Positions 8,549 to 16,864 of a stretch of DNA of 64,000 nucleotides are shown one piece after another (position 1 is the stretch's first letter; every line of letters starts with the position of its first letter). The position numbers were made by a program, and so were the translations under genes. The notes beneath the pieces were generated by a model. That model had not been told where the DNA came from. It ran no database searches and worked only from the letters and a program-made list of their open reading frames with translations. This DNA comes from Streptomyces abyssomicinicus (GTDB lineage Bacteria > Actinomycetota > Actinomycetes > Streptomycetales > Streptomycetaceae): positions 364,346-428,345 of the forward strand of contig NZ_BBZI01000012.1 in NCBI RefSeq assembly GCF_008974245.1. Reading direction: 5' to 3'.

Positions 8549-9790
8549 TCACCCTGCGGGATGCTCCGAGGGAAGGGAGGAACCGGACGTGCCGGACTTC
8601 GCGGACCCCGCCGGGTTCCGGTCCCCGGCGCGCAGCACCCCGGCGAGCCCGGCCACCCCGAAGGCCAGCAGCGTCACCAGGGCGAACGAGACGACCAGAC
8701 TGGTCGTCTCGGCCAGCACGCCGATCGCGCCGGGGGCCACCAGCCCGGAGGTGTAGGTGATGGTCGCGACGCCCGCGATGGCCTGGCTCGGGTTGGGGCC
8801 GCTGCGCCCGGCGGCCGCGAAGCAGAGGGGCACCACCACGGCGATGCCCAGTCCCAGCAGCGCGAACCCGCCCATGGCGAGGGCCGGATGCGGGGCCGTC
8901 ACCACCAGCACCCCGCCCAGCGCGGCCAGCGCGCCGCTCACCCGCACCGTGCGCACCGCTCCGAAGCGGTCGACCACCGGATCGCCGGCGAACCGGGCCA
9001 GGGCCATGGTGAGCGTGAAGCCGGTGGTGCAGGCCGCGGCGAGGGTCGCCGAGGACCCGAGCACGTCGCGCAGGTAGACCGCGGACCAGTCCAGGCTCGC
9101 GCCCTCGGCGAAGACCGCGCAGAACCCGATCGCGCCGATCAGCAGCGCGGAGCGGGGAGGCAGCGCGAACCGCGGCGGCGGCTCCTCGTCCACGGCCGCC
9201 CTGATGTCCAGCACCCAGGCGCAGGCCACCAGGCCCACCGCGGTGAGCACGGCCGCCGCGACCGTGAAGTGCAGCCGGCCGTCCGCGTCCAGGTGCGCGG
9301 CGAGGGTGCCGCCCGCCGAGCCCAGCAGCGCGCCCGCGCTCCACATGCCGTGCAGGCCCGACATGATCGACCGGTCCAGCCGGTTCTCCACCTCCACGCC
9401 GAGCGCGTTCATCACCACGTCGGCCATGCCGGAGGTGGCGCCGTAGACGAAGAGGGCCAGGCACAGCGCGAGCAGGTTCGGCGCCAGGCCCGGCAGCACC
9501 AGGGAGAGGGTCCACGCCGCCAGCAGCAGGCGCAGCGAGGTCCGGGCCCCGAGCCGGTGGGAGATCCGGCCCGCCAGCGGCATGGCCAGCGAGGCGCCCA
9601 GCGCCGGCATCGCCAGCGCCAGCCCGAGCTGGCCGGCGCCGACCGACGCGTGGTCGGCGACCCACGGCACGCGGGAGGCGAACGATCCCGCCACGGCGCC
9701 GTGCACCGCGAACACCACGGCCACGGCATGGCGGGCGCCGCGCACCTGACCAGGCCCGTAGACCTGCCCGCCCGACGACGTCTGCGACAC
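8549..9790 (-). CDS. MFS transporter
   Basis: A 413-residue, 12-segment major facilitator. The frame continues to 9907, but GTG 9790 is preferred because GGGGAGGA lies just upstream and the extra 39 codons look unconserved. The loop after TM2 reads GRISHRLGARTS, and YGATSGMADVVMNALGVEVE is a recognisable segment of the family. Substrate unknown. The gene diverges from the FMN-riboswitch riboflavin operon, but nothing shows that it shares that control. Confidence 0.85.
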   Translation of the reverse strand: MSQTSSGGQVYGPGQVRGARHAVAVVFAVHGAVAGSFASRVPWVADHASVGAGQLGLALAMPALGASLAMPLAGRISHRLGARTSLRLLLAAWTLSLVLPGLAPNLLALCLALFVYGATSGMADVVMNALGVEVENRLDRSIMSGLHGMWSAGALLGSAGGTLAAHLDADGRLHFTVAAAVLTAVGLVACAWVLDIRAAVDEEPPPRFALPPRSALLIGAIGFCAVFAEGASLDWSAVYLRDVLGSSATLAAACTTGFTLTMALARFAGDPVVDRFGAVRTVRVSGALAALGGVLVVTAPHPALAMGGFALLGLGIAVVVPLCFAAAGRSGPNPSQAIAGVATITYTSGLVAPGAIGVLAETTSLVVSFALVTLLAFGVAGLAGVLRAGDRNPAGSAKSGTSGSSLPSEHPAG

Positions 9791-9940
9791 GCGGTCCTCC
9801 CCGGGGTCCTGTCCGGTGCACCATGCACCGACGTGACCGTACACGTGCGCGAACGGCCGGTGTGAGCCAGTCCACACGGACGCCCTGTCTTCGGCCATCG
9901 CGGTCATGGCACACTGGGCGCGTCAGATCAATGACCAACA

Positions 9941-10067
9941 GCGCACTCCGGGGTCGGTGAAAATCCGAACCGGCGGTTACAGTCCGCGACCCGGCCGCCT
10001 CCAGCGGCCGGCTGACCAGGTGAAATTCCTGGACCGACGGTTAAAGTCCGGATGGGAGGCAGTGCGC
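9941..10067 (+). promoter_or_regulatory. FMN riboswitch (RFN element)
   Basis: A 127-nt element with the hallmark RFN sequence blocks: GGGTCGGTGAAAATCCGAACCGGCGGT... near the 5' side, then CTGACCAGGTGAAATTCCTGGACCGACGG and AGTCCGGATGGGAGGCAGTG at the 3' side. The closing P1 stem is perfect: GCGCACT (9941-9947) pairs with AGTGCGC (10061-10067). It binds FMN and represses downstream riboflavin genes. About 200 nt of leader follow to the ribE start. Just upstream of the AGGAGG at 10257-10262 a TGCCG-CCA-CGGCA hairpin can form, so control of translation initiation is possible. Confidence 0.96.
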
Positions 10068-10271
10068 GGCGGGCAGGCACATCCGTGTCGTCCGCCGGAT
10101 TCGGGTATCCACCCGTGGGTCGTCCCTGGCCGCGCCTCGGCGTGGCCGGCAGGCACGCACCGCGGAGGGCCTGGTCTCCGGCGCGTACACCGGGCGGGCC
10201 GTACGCCCGTGTTTCCCTGCCCTCGTCGGCAGCCCCGGAGTCCGTGCCGCCACGGCAGGAGGACCCGGGAA

Positions 10272-10880
10272 GTGTTCACCGGCATCATCGAAGAGCTGGG
10301 CGAGGTGACGGCCGTCGAGCAGCTCGCCGACGCCGCACGCTTCCGGCTGCGAGGCCCCGTCGTCACCGAGGGCGCCCGGCACGGCGACTCGATCGCCGTC
10401 AACGGCGTCTGCCTCACCGTCGTGGAGCACGAGGACGACGAGTTCACCGCGGACGTCATGGCCGAGACCCTCAAGCGGTCCAGCCTGGGCGCCCTGACCG
10501 TCGGCTCCCGCGTCAACCTGGAACGCCCCACCCCCGTCGGGGGCCGTCTGGGCGGGCACATCGTGCAGGGCCACGTCGACGGCACCGGCACCGTCCTCGA
10601 CCGCCAGGCCTCCGAGCACTGGGAGATCGTCCGGATCTCCCTCCCCGCCGAACTCACCCGCTACGTGGTCGGCAAGGGCTCCGTCACCGTCGACGGCATC
10701 AGCCTCACCGTCGTCGAGGCCGGCCAGGACTTCTTCACCGTCAGCCTCATCCCCACCACCCTGGCGCTGACCACCCTCGGCCTCAAGCAGGCCGGCGACC
10801 CGGTCAACCTCGAGGTCGACATCGTCGCCAAGTACGTGGAGCGCCTCTTCACGGCGGGCCGGACGGAGGACGGGGAGTGA
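10272..10880 (+). CDS. ribE: Riboflavin synthase alpha chain
   Basis: A 202-residue protein with two internally repeated lumazine-binding beta-barrel domains. The first begins FTGIIEELGEV and contains SIAVNGVCLTV; the second contains GSVTVDGISLTV. It dismutates two 6,7-dimethyl-8-ribityllumazine molecules to riboflavin. The start is GTG 10272 with AGGAGG 9 bases upstream; longer readings of the frame run into the riboswitch. The stop codon overlaps the GTG of the next gene (GTGA), indicating translational coupling within ribE-ribM-ribBA-ribH. Confidence 0.97.
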   Translation: MFTGIIEELGEVTAVEQLADAARFRLRGPVVTEGARHGDSIAVNGVCLTVVEHEDDEFTADVMAETLKRSSLGALTVGSRVNLERPTPVGGRLGGHIVQGHVDGTGTVLDRQASEHWEIVRISLPAELTRYVVGKGSVTVDGISLTVVEAGQDFFTVSLIPTTLALTTLGLKQAGDPVNLEVDIVAKYVERLFTAGRTEDGE

Positions 10881-11521
10881 ACTGGCTCAACGCGGAGGCC
10901 TTCGCGGTCCTCGGACAGCACATCATCTGGTCCGACCTGATCGGCAACACCCTGGGCCTGGCCGCGCTCGCCCTCGGCTGGCTGCGCAACGTCTGGACCT
11001 GGCCGCTGCAGCTGCTGTCCGGCCTGGTGCTGATCGCGGCGAACATAGCCGTCCAGCAGGGCGGCGGCGTCGGCAAGCAGCTGGTGGTCATCGCGGTGGC
11101 CGTCTGGGGCTGGCGCGCCTGGACGCTGGGCCGCAAGGCGTCCGCCGACGGCACCGTGCAGGTCCGGTTCGCCACCGCGCGTGAGCGTCTCGTGCTGGTC
11201 GCGGGCGCCGCGGCCGGCACCCTGGCGGTCGGCGGACTGTTCACCGCCTTCCCCTCCCTGTCCTGGAGCCCCTGGGCCGACGCCTACATCTTCGTCGGCA
11301 CCCTGGTGGCCATGTACGCGCAGGCCAAGGGCATGGTCGAGTTCTGGTTCGCCTGGCTCCTGGTCGACCTGGTCGGCGTCCCGCTGAACTTCGCGAGCGG
11401 ACTCGCCTTCTCCGGTCTCATCTACCTCGTCTACGGGGCACTCGTCCTGTGGGGCATGCGCGACTGGTGGCTCCGGTCGCGCGCCGCCCAGCGACCGACC
11501 CTGGAAGGAACGCCGGCATGA
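10877..11521 (+). CDS. ribM: RibM (PnuX)-type riboflavin permease of the PnuC family
   Basis: A 214-residue integral membrane protein with about seven hydrophobic segments and PnuC-family features, including the early tryptophan-rich stretch LRNVWTWPLQLLSG and the late EFWFAWLLVDLVGVPLNF segment. PnuC proteins carry nicotinamide riboside, but those embedded in riboflavin operons of actinobacteria (PnuX/RibM) transport riboflavin by facilitated diffusion. The position between ribE and ribBA, behind an FMN riboswitch, makes riboflavin the likely substrate. It is coupled on both sides: GTGA overlap with ribE and ATGA overlap with ribBA. Confidence 0.9.
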   Translation: MNWLNAEAFAVLGQHIIWSDLIGNTLGLAALALGWLRNVWTWPLQLLSGLVLIAANIAVQQGGGVGKQLVVIAVAVWGWRAWTLGRKASADGTVQVRFATARERLVLVAGAAAGTLAVGGLFTAFPSLSWSPWADAYIFVGTLVAMYAQAKGMVEFWFAWLLVDLVGVPLNFASGLAFSGLIYLVYGALVLWGMRDWWLRSRAAQRPTLEGTPA

Positions 11522-12831
11522 CGGCACCCGCCTGGACCCCGAACCCCCGCACCGAGGACCCGGACGCCCTGATCCTCGCCCTCGACCCCGTCGAACAGGC
11601 GATCGCCGACATCGCGGCGGGACGTCCGGTCGTGGTCGTCGACGACGAGGACCGCGAGAACGAGGGCGACCTGGTGATCGCCGCCGAGGCGGCCACCCCC
11701 GAGGTCATCGCGTTCATGATGAGCGAGTGCCGCGGCCTGATCTGCGCCCCCATGGAGGCCGCGGATCTCGACCGGCTCCGCCTGCCGCAGATGGTGCAGG
11801 ACGAGGCGAACACCGAGTCCATGAAGACCGCGTTCACCGTCTCCGTGGACGCCACCGCCGCCCACGGCGTCACCACCGGCATCTCCGCCGAGGACCGCGC
11901 CGCCACCCTGCGGCTGCTGGCCGGCGGCACGGCCGGCCCGGAGGACTTCGTCCGCCCCGGGCACGTCTTCCCGCTGCGCGCCCGCCCCGGCGGCGTGCTG
12001 GAGCGCCCCGGCCACACGGAGGCCGCCGTCGACCTGGCCCGGCTCGCCGGGATGCGGCCGGCCGGCGTGATCGTGGAGATCGCCGGTGAGGACGGCCGGA
12101 TGCTGCGGCTGCCCGAGCTGGTGCCCTTCGCGCGCAAGCACGGGCTGACCATCGTCTCCATCGAGGACCTGATCGCCTACCGGCGCTCCGCCGAGCCCAC
12201 CGTCCGGCGCGAGGCCGAGGTCCGCCTGCCCACCCGGTTCGGCGACTTCACCGCCTACGGCTACCGCTCCACCGTCGACGGCGTGGAGCACGTGGCGCTG
12301 GTCCACGGCGACATCGGCGACGGCCGCGACCTGCTGGTCCGGCTGCACTCCGAGTGCCTCACCGGCGACGTCTTCCACTCGCTGCGCTGCGACTGCGGCC
12401 CCCAGCTGGAGGCCTCGCTGGAACGCATCCACCAGGCCGGCCGGGGCGTCCTGGTCTACCTGCGCGGGCACGAGGGCCGCGGCATCGGCCTGATGTCCAA
12501 GCTGCGCGCCTACGAACTCCAGGAACGCGGCCACGACACCCTCGACGCCAACCTCGAGCTCGGCCTGCCCGCCGACGCCCGCGACTACGGCGCCGGCGCG
12601 CGGATCCTCGCCGACCTCGGCGTGCGGACCGTGCGCGTGATGACCAACAACCCCGACAAGACCGACGCCCTCGCCCGCCACGGCATGGAGATCCTCTCCC
12701 GGATCCCCATGCCCGTGCAGGCCGGCGAGCACAACGCCCGGTACCTGCGCACCAAGCGCGACCGGATGGGCCACGACCTGCCCTGGCTGGACCAGGACGG
12801 CGCCGCGGTGGCCGGCTGCGACGACCAGTGA
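11518..12831 (+). CDS. ribBA: Bifunctional DHBP synthase / GTP cyclohydrolase II
   Basis: A 437-residue fusion. The N-terminal half is 3,4-dihydroxy-2-butanone-4-phosphate synthase, with the acidic DDEDRENEGDL loop at residues 42-52. The C-terminal half is GTP cyclohydrolase II, with zinc ligands Cys280 (HSECLTGDVF) and Cys291/Cys293 (LRCDCG) and the RGHEGRGIGL motif. It supplies both branches of riboflavin synthesis, from ribulose 5-phosphate and GTP. The ATG overlaps the ribM stop (ATGA), with GGAAGGA upstream. Confidence 0.97.
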   Translation: MTAPAWTPNPRTEDPDALILALDPVEQAIADIAAGRPVVVVDDEDRENEGDLVIAAEAATPEVIAFMMSECRGLICAPMEAADLDRLRLPQMVQDEANTESMKTAFTVSVDATAAHGVTTGISAEDRAATLRLLAGGTAGPEDFVRPGHVFPLRARPGGVLERPGHTEAAVDLARLAGMRPAGVIVEIAGEDGRMLRLPELVPFARKHGLTIVSIEDLIAYRRSAEPTVRREAEVRLPTRFGDFTAYGYRSTVDGVEHVALVHGDIGDGRDLLVRLHSECLTGDVFHSLRCDCGPQLEASLERIHQAGRGVLVYLRGHEGRGIGLMSKLRAYELQERGHDTLDANLELGLPADARDYGAGARILADLGVRTVRVMTNNPDKTDALARHGMEILSRIPMPVQAGEHNARYLRTKRDRMGHDLPWLDQDGAAVAGCDDQ

Positions 12832-12892
12832 TTCCGGGCCTCGCGGCCATCCCCGGACTCGACCACCACCCAGAACCAACCCAGGAGCGAAC

Positions 12893-13378
12893 GTGAGCGG
12901 CAAGGGCGCACCCGAACTGACCGTCGAGAACTGCGGAGACCTCCGGGTCGCCGTCGTGGCGGCGCAGTGGCACGACAAGGTCATGGACGGACTCGTCGAC
13001 GGCGCCCTGCGCGCCCTGACCGAGCTCGGGATCACCGAGCCCACCCTGCTGCGGGTCCCCGGCAGCTTCGAACTCCCCGTCGTGGCCAAGGTGCTGGCCC
13101 AGCGCGGCTACGACGCGGTGGTCGCCCTCGGCGTCGTCATCCGTGGCGGCACCCCGCACTTCGAGTACGTCTGCCAGGGCGTGACCCAGGGCCTCGTCCA
13201 GGTCTCCGTGGAGACCGGCGTCCCCGTCGGCTTCGGCGTGCTCACCTGCGACACCGAGGAACAGGCCCTGGACCGGGCCGGCCTGCCCGGCTCGAACGAG
13301 GACAAGGGGCACGAAGCCGTCACCGCGGCCGTCGCCACCGCCACCACCCTGCGTTCAGTATCCGAACCCTGGCGGTGA
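12893..13378 (+). CDS. ribH: 6,7-dimethyl-8-ribityllumazine synthase
   Basis: A 161-residue protein of normal lumazine-synthase length. Recognisable elements are VPGSFELPV (substrate-binding loop), ALGVVIRGGTPHFEYVC (phosphate and ribityl binding, catalytic His) and PVGFGVLTCDTEEQALDRAG. It condenses the butanone phosphate with the ribitylamino-pyrimidine and assembles as an icosahedral or pentameric shell in this family. GTG start with CAGGAG 6 bases upstream. It is the last gene of the rib operon, 61 bases after ribBA. Confidence 0.97.
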   Translation: MSGKGAPELTVENCGDLRVAVVAAQWHDKVMDGLVDGALRALTELGITEPTLLRVPGSFELPVVAKVLAQRGYDAVVALGVVIRGGTPHFEYVCQGVTQGLVQVSVETGVPVGFGVLTCDTEEQALDRAGLPGSNEDKGHEAVTAAVATATTLRSVSEPWR

Positions 13379-13410
13379 CACCTCCCGGGGACGCGTAGGG
13401 TGGAGCCACC

Positions 13411-13683
13411 ATGTCCAAGAAGACTTTCGAGGAGCTCTTCACCGAGCTCCAGCACAAGGCCGCGCACGGCGACCCCGCCACCTCCCGCACCGCCGAACTG
13501 GTGGACAAGGGTGTCCACGCCATCGGCAAGAAGGTGGTCGAGGAGGCCGCCGAGGTCTGGATGGCGGCCGAGCACGAGAGCAAGGAAGCCGCCGCCGAGG
13601 AGATCTCCCAGCTCCTGTACCACGTTCAGGTGATGATGGTCGCCCGCGGCATCTCCCTGGACGACGTGTACGCCCACCTCTAG
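13411..13683 (+). CDS. hisE: Phosphoribosyl-ATP pyrophosphatase
   Basis: A 90-residue all-helical MazG-like enzyme, the usual length for stand-alone HisE. The KKVVEEAAEVWMAAEHES and EISQLLYHVQVMM segments carry the conserved Mg-binding Glu/Asp helices. It converts phosphoribosyl-ATP to phosphoribosyl-AMP, the second step of histidine synthesis. It starts 32 bases after ribH and is followed by hisG, whose product makes its substrate. This separate hisE-hisG pair is typical of actinomycetes. Confidence 0.95.
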   Translation: MSKKTFEELFTELQHKAAHGDPATSRTAELVDKGVHAIGKKVVEEAAEVWMAAEHESKEAAAEEISQLLYHVQVMMVARGISLDDVYAHL

Positions 13684-13801
13684 GCCGCCCTGCCCCGCGC
13701 GTCCCCGCGCCCCGCACGGCGCCGCCCGAGCGGCGCCGCTCCCGCCTGTCCGCCCGCACCGTCCGCGACACCCCGCGAATCCGACCGAAGGAAGCCGTTC
13801 C

Positions 13802-14650
13802 ATGCTGCGCATCGCCGTCCCCAACAAGGGTTCCCTCTCCGGCCCTGCGGCGGCCATGCTGCATGAGGCCGGCTACCAGCAGCGCCGGGAGTCCAAAGAG
13901 CTGCGGATCGTCGACCCGGTCAACGAGGTGGAGTTCTTCTACCTCCGCCCCCGGGACATCGCGATCTACGTCTCCTCCGGCCGCCTCGACATCGGCGTCA
14001 CCGGCCGCGACCTGCTGATCGACTCCGGCGCCGACGCCGAGGAGATCCTCCCGCTGGGCTTCGCCCGCTCCACCTTCCGGTTCGCCGCCAAGCCCGGCGC
14101 CGTGAAGGACGTCGCGGACCTCGCCGGCAAGACCGTCGCCACCTCCTACGAGGGCATCGTCGACAAGTACCTGGTCGAACAGGGCGTCGACGCCTCCGTG
14201 GTCCACCTCGACGGCGCGGTGGAGACCGCGATCGAGCTGGGCGTCGCCGAGGTCATCGCCGACGTCGTGGAGACCGGCACCTCGCTGCGCAACGCGGGCC
14301 TGGAGGTCTTCGGCGACCCGATCATGAAGTCCGAGGCCGTCGTGGTGCGCCGCACCGGCGCCGACACCGAGGACCCCAAGGTCCAGCAGTTCCTGCGCCG
14401 CCTGCAGGGCGTCCTGGTCGCCCGGACCTACGTGATGATGGACTACGACTGCCGGGTCGAGCAGCTGGAGAAGGCCGTCGCGCTCACCCCCGGCCTGGAG
14501 TCACCGACCGTCTCGCCGCTGCACAACGAGGGCTGGGTCGCGGTCCGGGCCATGGTCCCCTCCGCCGACGCGCAGAAGATCATGGACGATCTCTACGACA
14601 TCGGCGCCCGCGCCATCCTGACCACCGCCATCCACGCCTGCCGCCTCTGA
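13802..14650 (+). CDS. hisG: ATP phosphoribosyltransferase, long form
   Basis: A 282-residue long-form HisG (no HisZ needed). It has two periplasmic-binding-protein-like catalytic lobes (start LRIAVPNKGSLSGPA; PRPP-binding DVVETGTSLRNAGLEV) and a C-terminal ACT-like regulatory domain from about residue 208, ending in the segment up to ILTTAIHACRL. It commits ATP and PRPP to histidine synthesis and is feedback-inhibited by histidine in this family. GAAGGA precedes the ATG. Confidence 0.96.
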   Translation: MLRIAVPNKGSLSGPAAAMLHEAGYQQRRESKELRIVDPVNEVEFFYLRPRDIAIYVSSGRLDIGVTGRDLLIDSGADAEEILPLGFARSTFRFAAKPGAVKDVADLAGKTVATSYEGIVDKYLVEQGVDASVVHLDGAVETAIELGVAEVIADVVETGTSLRNAGLEVFGDPIMKSEAVVVRRTGADTEDPKVQQFLRRLQGVLVARTYVMMDYDCRVEQLEKAVALTPGLESPTVSPLHNEGWVAVRAMVPSADAQKIMDDLYDIGARAILTTAIHACRL

Positions 14651-14708
14651 GGCCGCCGCGGCCCCCAGCGGGCCGTCGCACCCACCCCGAGGACCTGAGG
14701 AAGACCGC

Positions 14709-15158
14709 ATGACCACGCCGGAAACGCCCGAGCTCCCCGTCACCTTCCGGCCCGGCCGCACCCGCGCGGTGCTGCTGGCGCTCGGCGCCGCGATGTTCAC
14801 GGTCCTCACCGCCGTCGCCGTGCTGCTGCCCCGCCTCGGCCCGGGGGAGCGGCTGAGCTTCATCCTCACCGGCGCGCTGGTGTTCGCCGTGCTGTGGGTG
14901 CTCGCCCGGCCCCGGGTCGTCGCCGACGGGGCCGGCGTGACGGTGGTCAACATCGCGTCCGGCCGGCGGCTGGAGTGGGCGGAGATCGTCCAGGTCCGGC
15001 TGCGGCCCGGCGACCCGTGGGTCTTCCTCGACCTCTCCGACGGGACCAGCCTGCCCGTTCTCGGCATCCAGCCCGGCGTGGCCAGGGAGCAGGCGCTGCG
15101 CGACGCCCGCGCCCTGAGGGCCCTGGTGGAGGCCAGGTCCACCGCCGACCGCCCCTGA
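14709..15158 (+). CDS. PH-domain membrane protein
   Basis: A 149-residue protein with two N-terminal hydrophobic segments (about residues 25-42 and 52-66). A bacterial PH-like domain follows (RPRVVADGAGVTVVNIASGRRLEWAEIVQVRL, then PWVFLDLSDGTSLPVLGIQ). Such proteins are common in Streptomyces next to hisG and lack an assigned role. The ATG follows GAGGAAGACCGC, 58 bases after hisG on the same strand, so it is probably co-transcribed. Confidence 0.85.
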   Translation: MTTPETPELPVTFRPGRTRAVLLALGAAMFTVLTAVAVLLPRLGPGERLSFILTGALVFAVLWVLARPRVVADGAGVTVVNIASGRRLEWAEIVQVRLRPGDPWVFLDLSDGTSLPVLGIQPGVAREQALRDARALRALVEARSTADRP

Positions 15159-15439
15159 CGCACACCGGCCGCGGGGGGCGCGCGCGGACGCCGGCACCCC
15201 CCGCCCGGCGCAGTCGCCCCTGCCACGAAGGGCCTTCTCTTGATTAACCTGTGGGCTGGGACGTCACGGTGACGTCTCCGCCCCCGCGCCCTGCGCGGCC
15301 CGCCGGCCGCCGCCCGGGGGCTCCTGCGATCCGAGGAGTGACGAACTCCGGCGATGGACGGACCGTCCTGCAGTACCTGCGCCGCCCCTGCCCTAACTGA
15401 CGCGGACCCGCTCCGCGTCGTCCCGGAGGCGGCGGCCAC
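15159..15439 (+). promoter_or_regulatory. Structured 5' leader of the CNNM pair, possible cation-sensing RNA
   Basis: The 281-base gap contains, after the palindrome at 15260-15276, two adjacent short perfect hairpins: GGAGT-GACGA-ACTCC and GGACG-GAC-CGTCC. Motifs loosely like Mg2+-sensing M-box RNAs are also present (GGCTCCTG, and CCTGCCCTA near the 3' side). A riboswitch before a CNNM/CorC-type transporter gene would make sense, but I cannot match it securely to a family. Confidence 0.3.
15260..15276. promoter_or_regulatory. Perfect 17-bp inverted repeat in the leader of the CNNM gene pair
   Basis: GACGTCAC-G-GTGACGTC is a perfect 8-bp inverted repeat around one base. It lies 164-180 bases upstream of the first CNNM gene, next to the short A/T-rich motif TTGATTAA. 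It could be a regulator-binding site or the base of a hairpin in a structured leader. No known operator is recognised. Confidence 0.4.
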
Positions 15440-16864
15440 ATGACCATCCCCCTGCTGCTCCTGGCAGCCGCCTTCCTGCTGATCCTGGCCAACGGATTCT
15501 TCGTGGCCGCCGAGTTCGGCCTGGTGACCGTCGACCGCCCCGAGGCGGAACGCGCGGCCGCCGAGGGCGACCGGCGCGCCCGGCGCGTGGTCGACTCCCT
15601 CAAGGAACTGTCGTTCCAGCTCTCCGGGACACAGCTCGGCATCACCCTCACCTCCCTGGTCGTCGGCATGCTCGCCGAGCCGGCGCTCGCCGGTCTGCTG
15701 CACGGCCCGTTCACCGCCCTGGGACTGCCCGAGGGCGTCGTCCCCGGCGTCTGCGTGGCGGTGGGCATGCTGCTCGCCTCCGCGGTGCAGATGGTGATCG
15801 GCGAGCTGGTGCCCAAGAACTGGGCGGTCTCCCGGCCGCTCCAGGTGGCCCGCTTCGTGGCCGGACCCCAGCACCGGTTCGCCCGCCTGTTCCGCCCGGT
15901 GATCGCCGGGCTCAACGCGGTCGCCAACCGGCTGGTGCGGGCCCTGGGCTTCGAACCGGCCGACGAGCTGGCCTCCGCCCGCACCCCCGGCGAGCTGGTC
16001 TCGCTGGCCCGGCACTCCGCCCGGGCCGGCACCCTCGAACAGGACACCGCCGACCTGTTCGTGCGCACCCTGGCCACCCTCTCGCTGGGCGACCTGACCG
16101 CCCAGCACGTGATGACCCCGCGGGTGCGGGTCGCCGCCCTCCAGGCCTCGGCCACCGCCGAGGACGTGATCAACCTGACCCGGGCCACCGGCCTCTCCCG
16201 CTTCCCCGTCTACCGGGAGCGGATCGACGAGATCGTCGGCATGGCCCACCTCAAGGACGCGCTCGCGGTGCCCGCGGCCGAGCGGCTGCGCACCCCGGTG
16301 ACCCGGATGTGCCGGCCCGCCCTGCTGGTCCCCGAAACCCTTCCGGTGCGGCCCCTGCTGACCCGGCTGCGCAGCGAGCAGCCGATCGCGGTGGTGGTCG
16401 ACGAGTACGGCGGCACGGCCGGCGTGGTCACCCTTGAGGACATCGTCGAGGAACTGGTCGGCGAGGTCCGCGACGAGCACGACGGACTGGACCTGCCCGA
16501 ACTCGCCCCCGCCGCCGCCGAGGACGGCGCGCCCGCCTGGGACGCCGACGGCGGCTGCCGGATCGACGTGCTGGGCCGGGCCGGACTCCGGGCGCCCGAG
16601 GGGCCCTACGAGACCGTGGCCGGGCTCGTCGCCGACCTGCTGGGGCGCATTCCGGCCGAGGGCGACACCGTGGAGCTGCCGGGCTGGCGGCTGCGCGTCC
16701 TCCAGGTCGGCCACAACCGCGCCGAACGGGTCCGGCTGCTCAGGGCGGGCCCCGTGGCGGCGCCGGCGGGTGCGCCCGAGGTGCTGGTGGTCCCAGCCGA
16801 GGGCCTGCCGGTCGAGGGCCTGCCGGCCGCCCCCCGCGGACCGCTCGCGGAGGCCGCCCGGTGA
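15440..16864 (+). CDS. CNNM/CorC-type hemolysin-family membrane protein (first of pair)
   Basis: A 474-residue protein with an N-terminal DUF21 transmembrane domain (residues about 1-190; starts LLLLAAAFLLILANGFFVAAEFGLV). A CBS-domain pair follows (about 205-330: VMTPRVRVAAL, then VTLEDIVEELVGEV), and then a CorC_HlyC C-terminal domain (about 345-435). The family exports or senses Mg2+/Co2+. The ATG follows GGAGGCGGCGGCCAC. Its stop overlaps the GTG of a second CNNM gene, so the two products are made together and may form a hetero-oligomer. Confidence 0.93.
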   Translation: MTIPLLLLAAAFLLILANGFFVAAEFGLVTVDRPEAERAAAEGDRRARRVVDSLKELSFQLSGTQLGITLTSLVVGMLAEPALAGLLHGPFTALGLPEGVVPGVCVAVGMLLASAVQMVIGELVPKNWAVSRPLQVARFVAGPQHRFARLFRPVIAGLNAVANRLVRALGFEPADELASARTPGELVSLARHSARAGTLEQDTADLFVRTLATLSLGDLTAQHVMTPRVRVAALQASATAEDVINLTRATGLSRFPVYRERIDEIVGMAHLKDALAVPAAERLRTPVTRMCRPALLVPETLPVRPLLTRLRSEQPIAVVVDEYGGTAGVVTLEDIVEELVGEVRDEHDGLDLPELAPAAAEDGAPAWDADGGCRIDVLGRAGLRAPEGPYETVAGLVADLLGRIPAEGDTVELPGWRLRVLQVGHNRAERVRLLRAGPVAAPAGAPEVLVVPAEGLPVEGLPAAPRGPLAEAAR

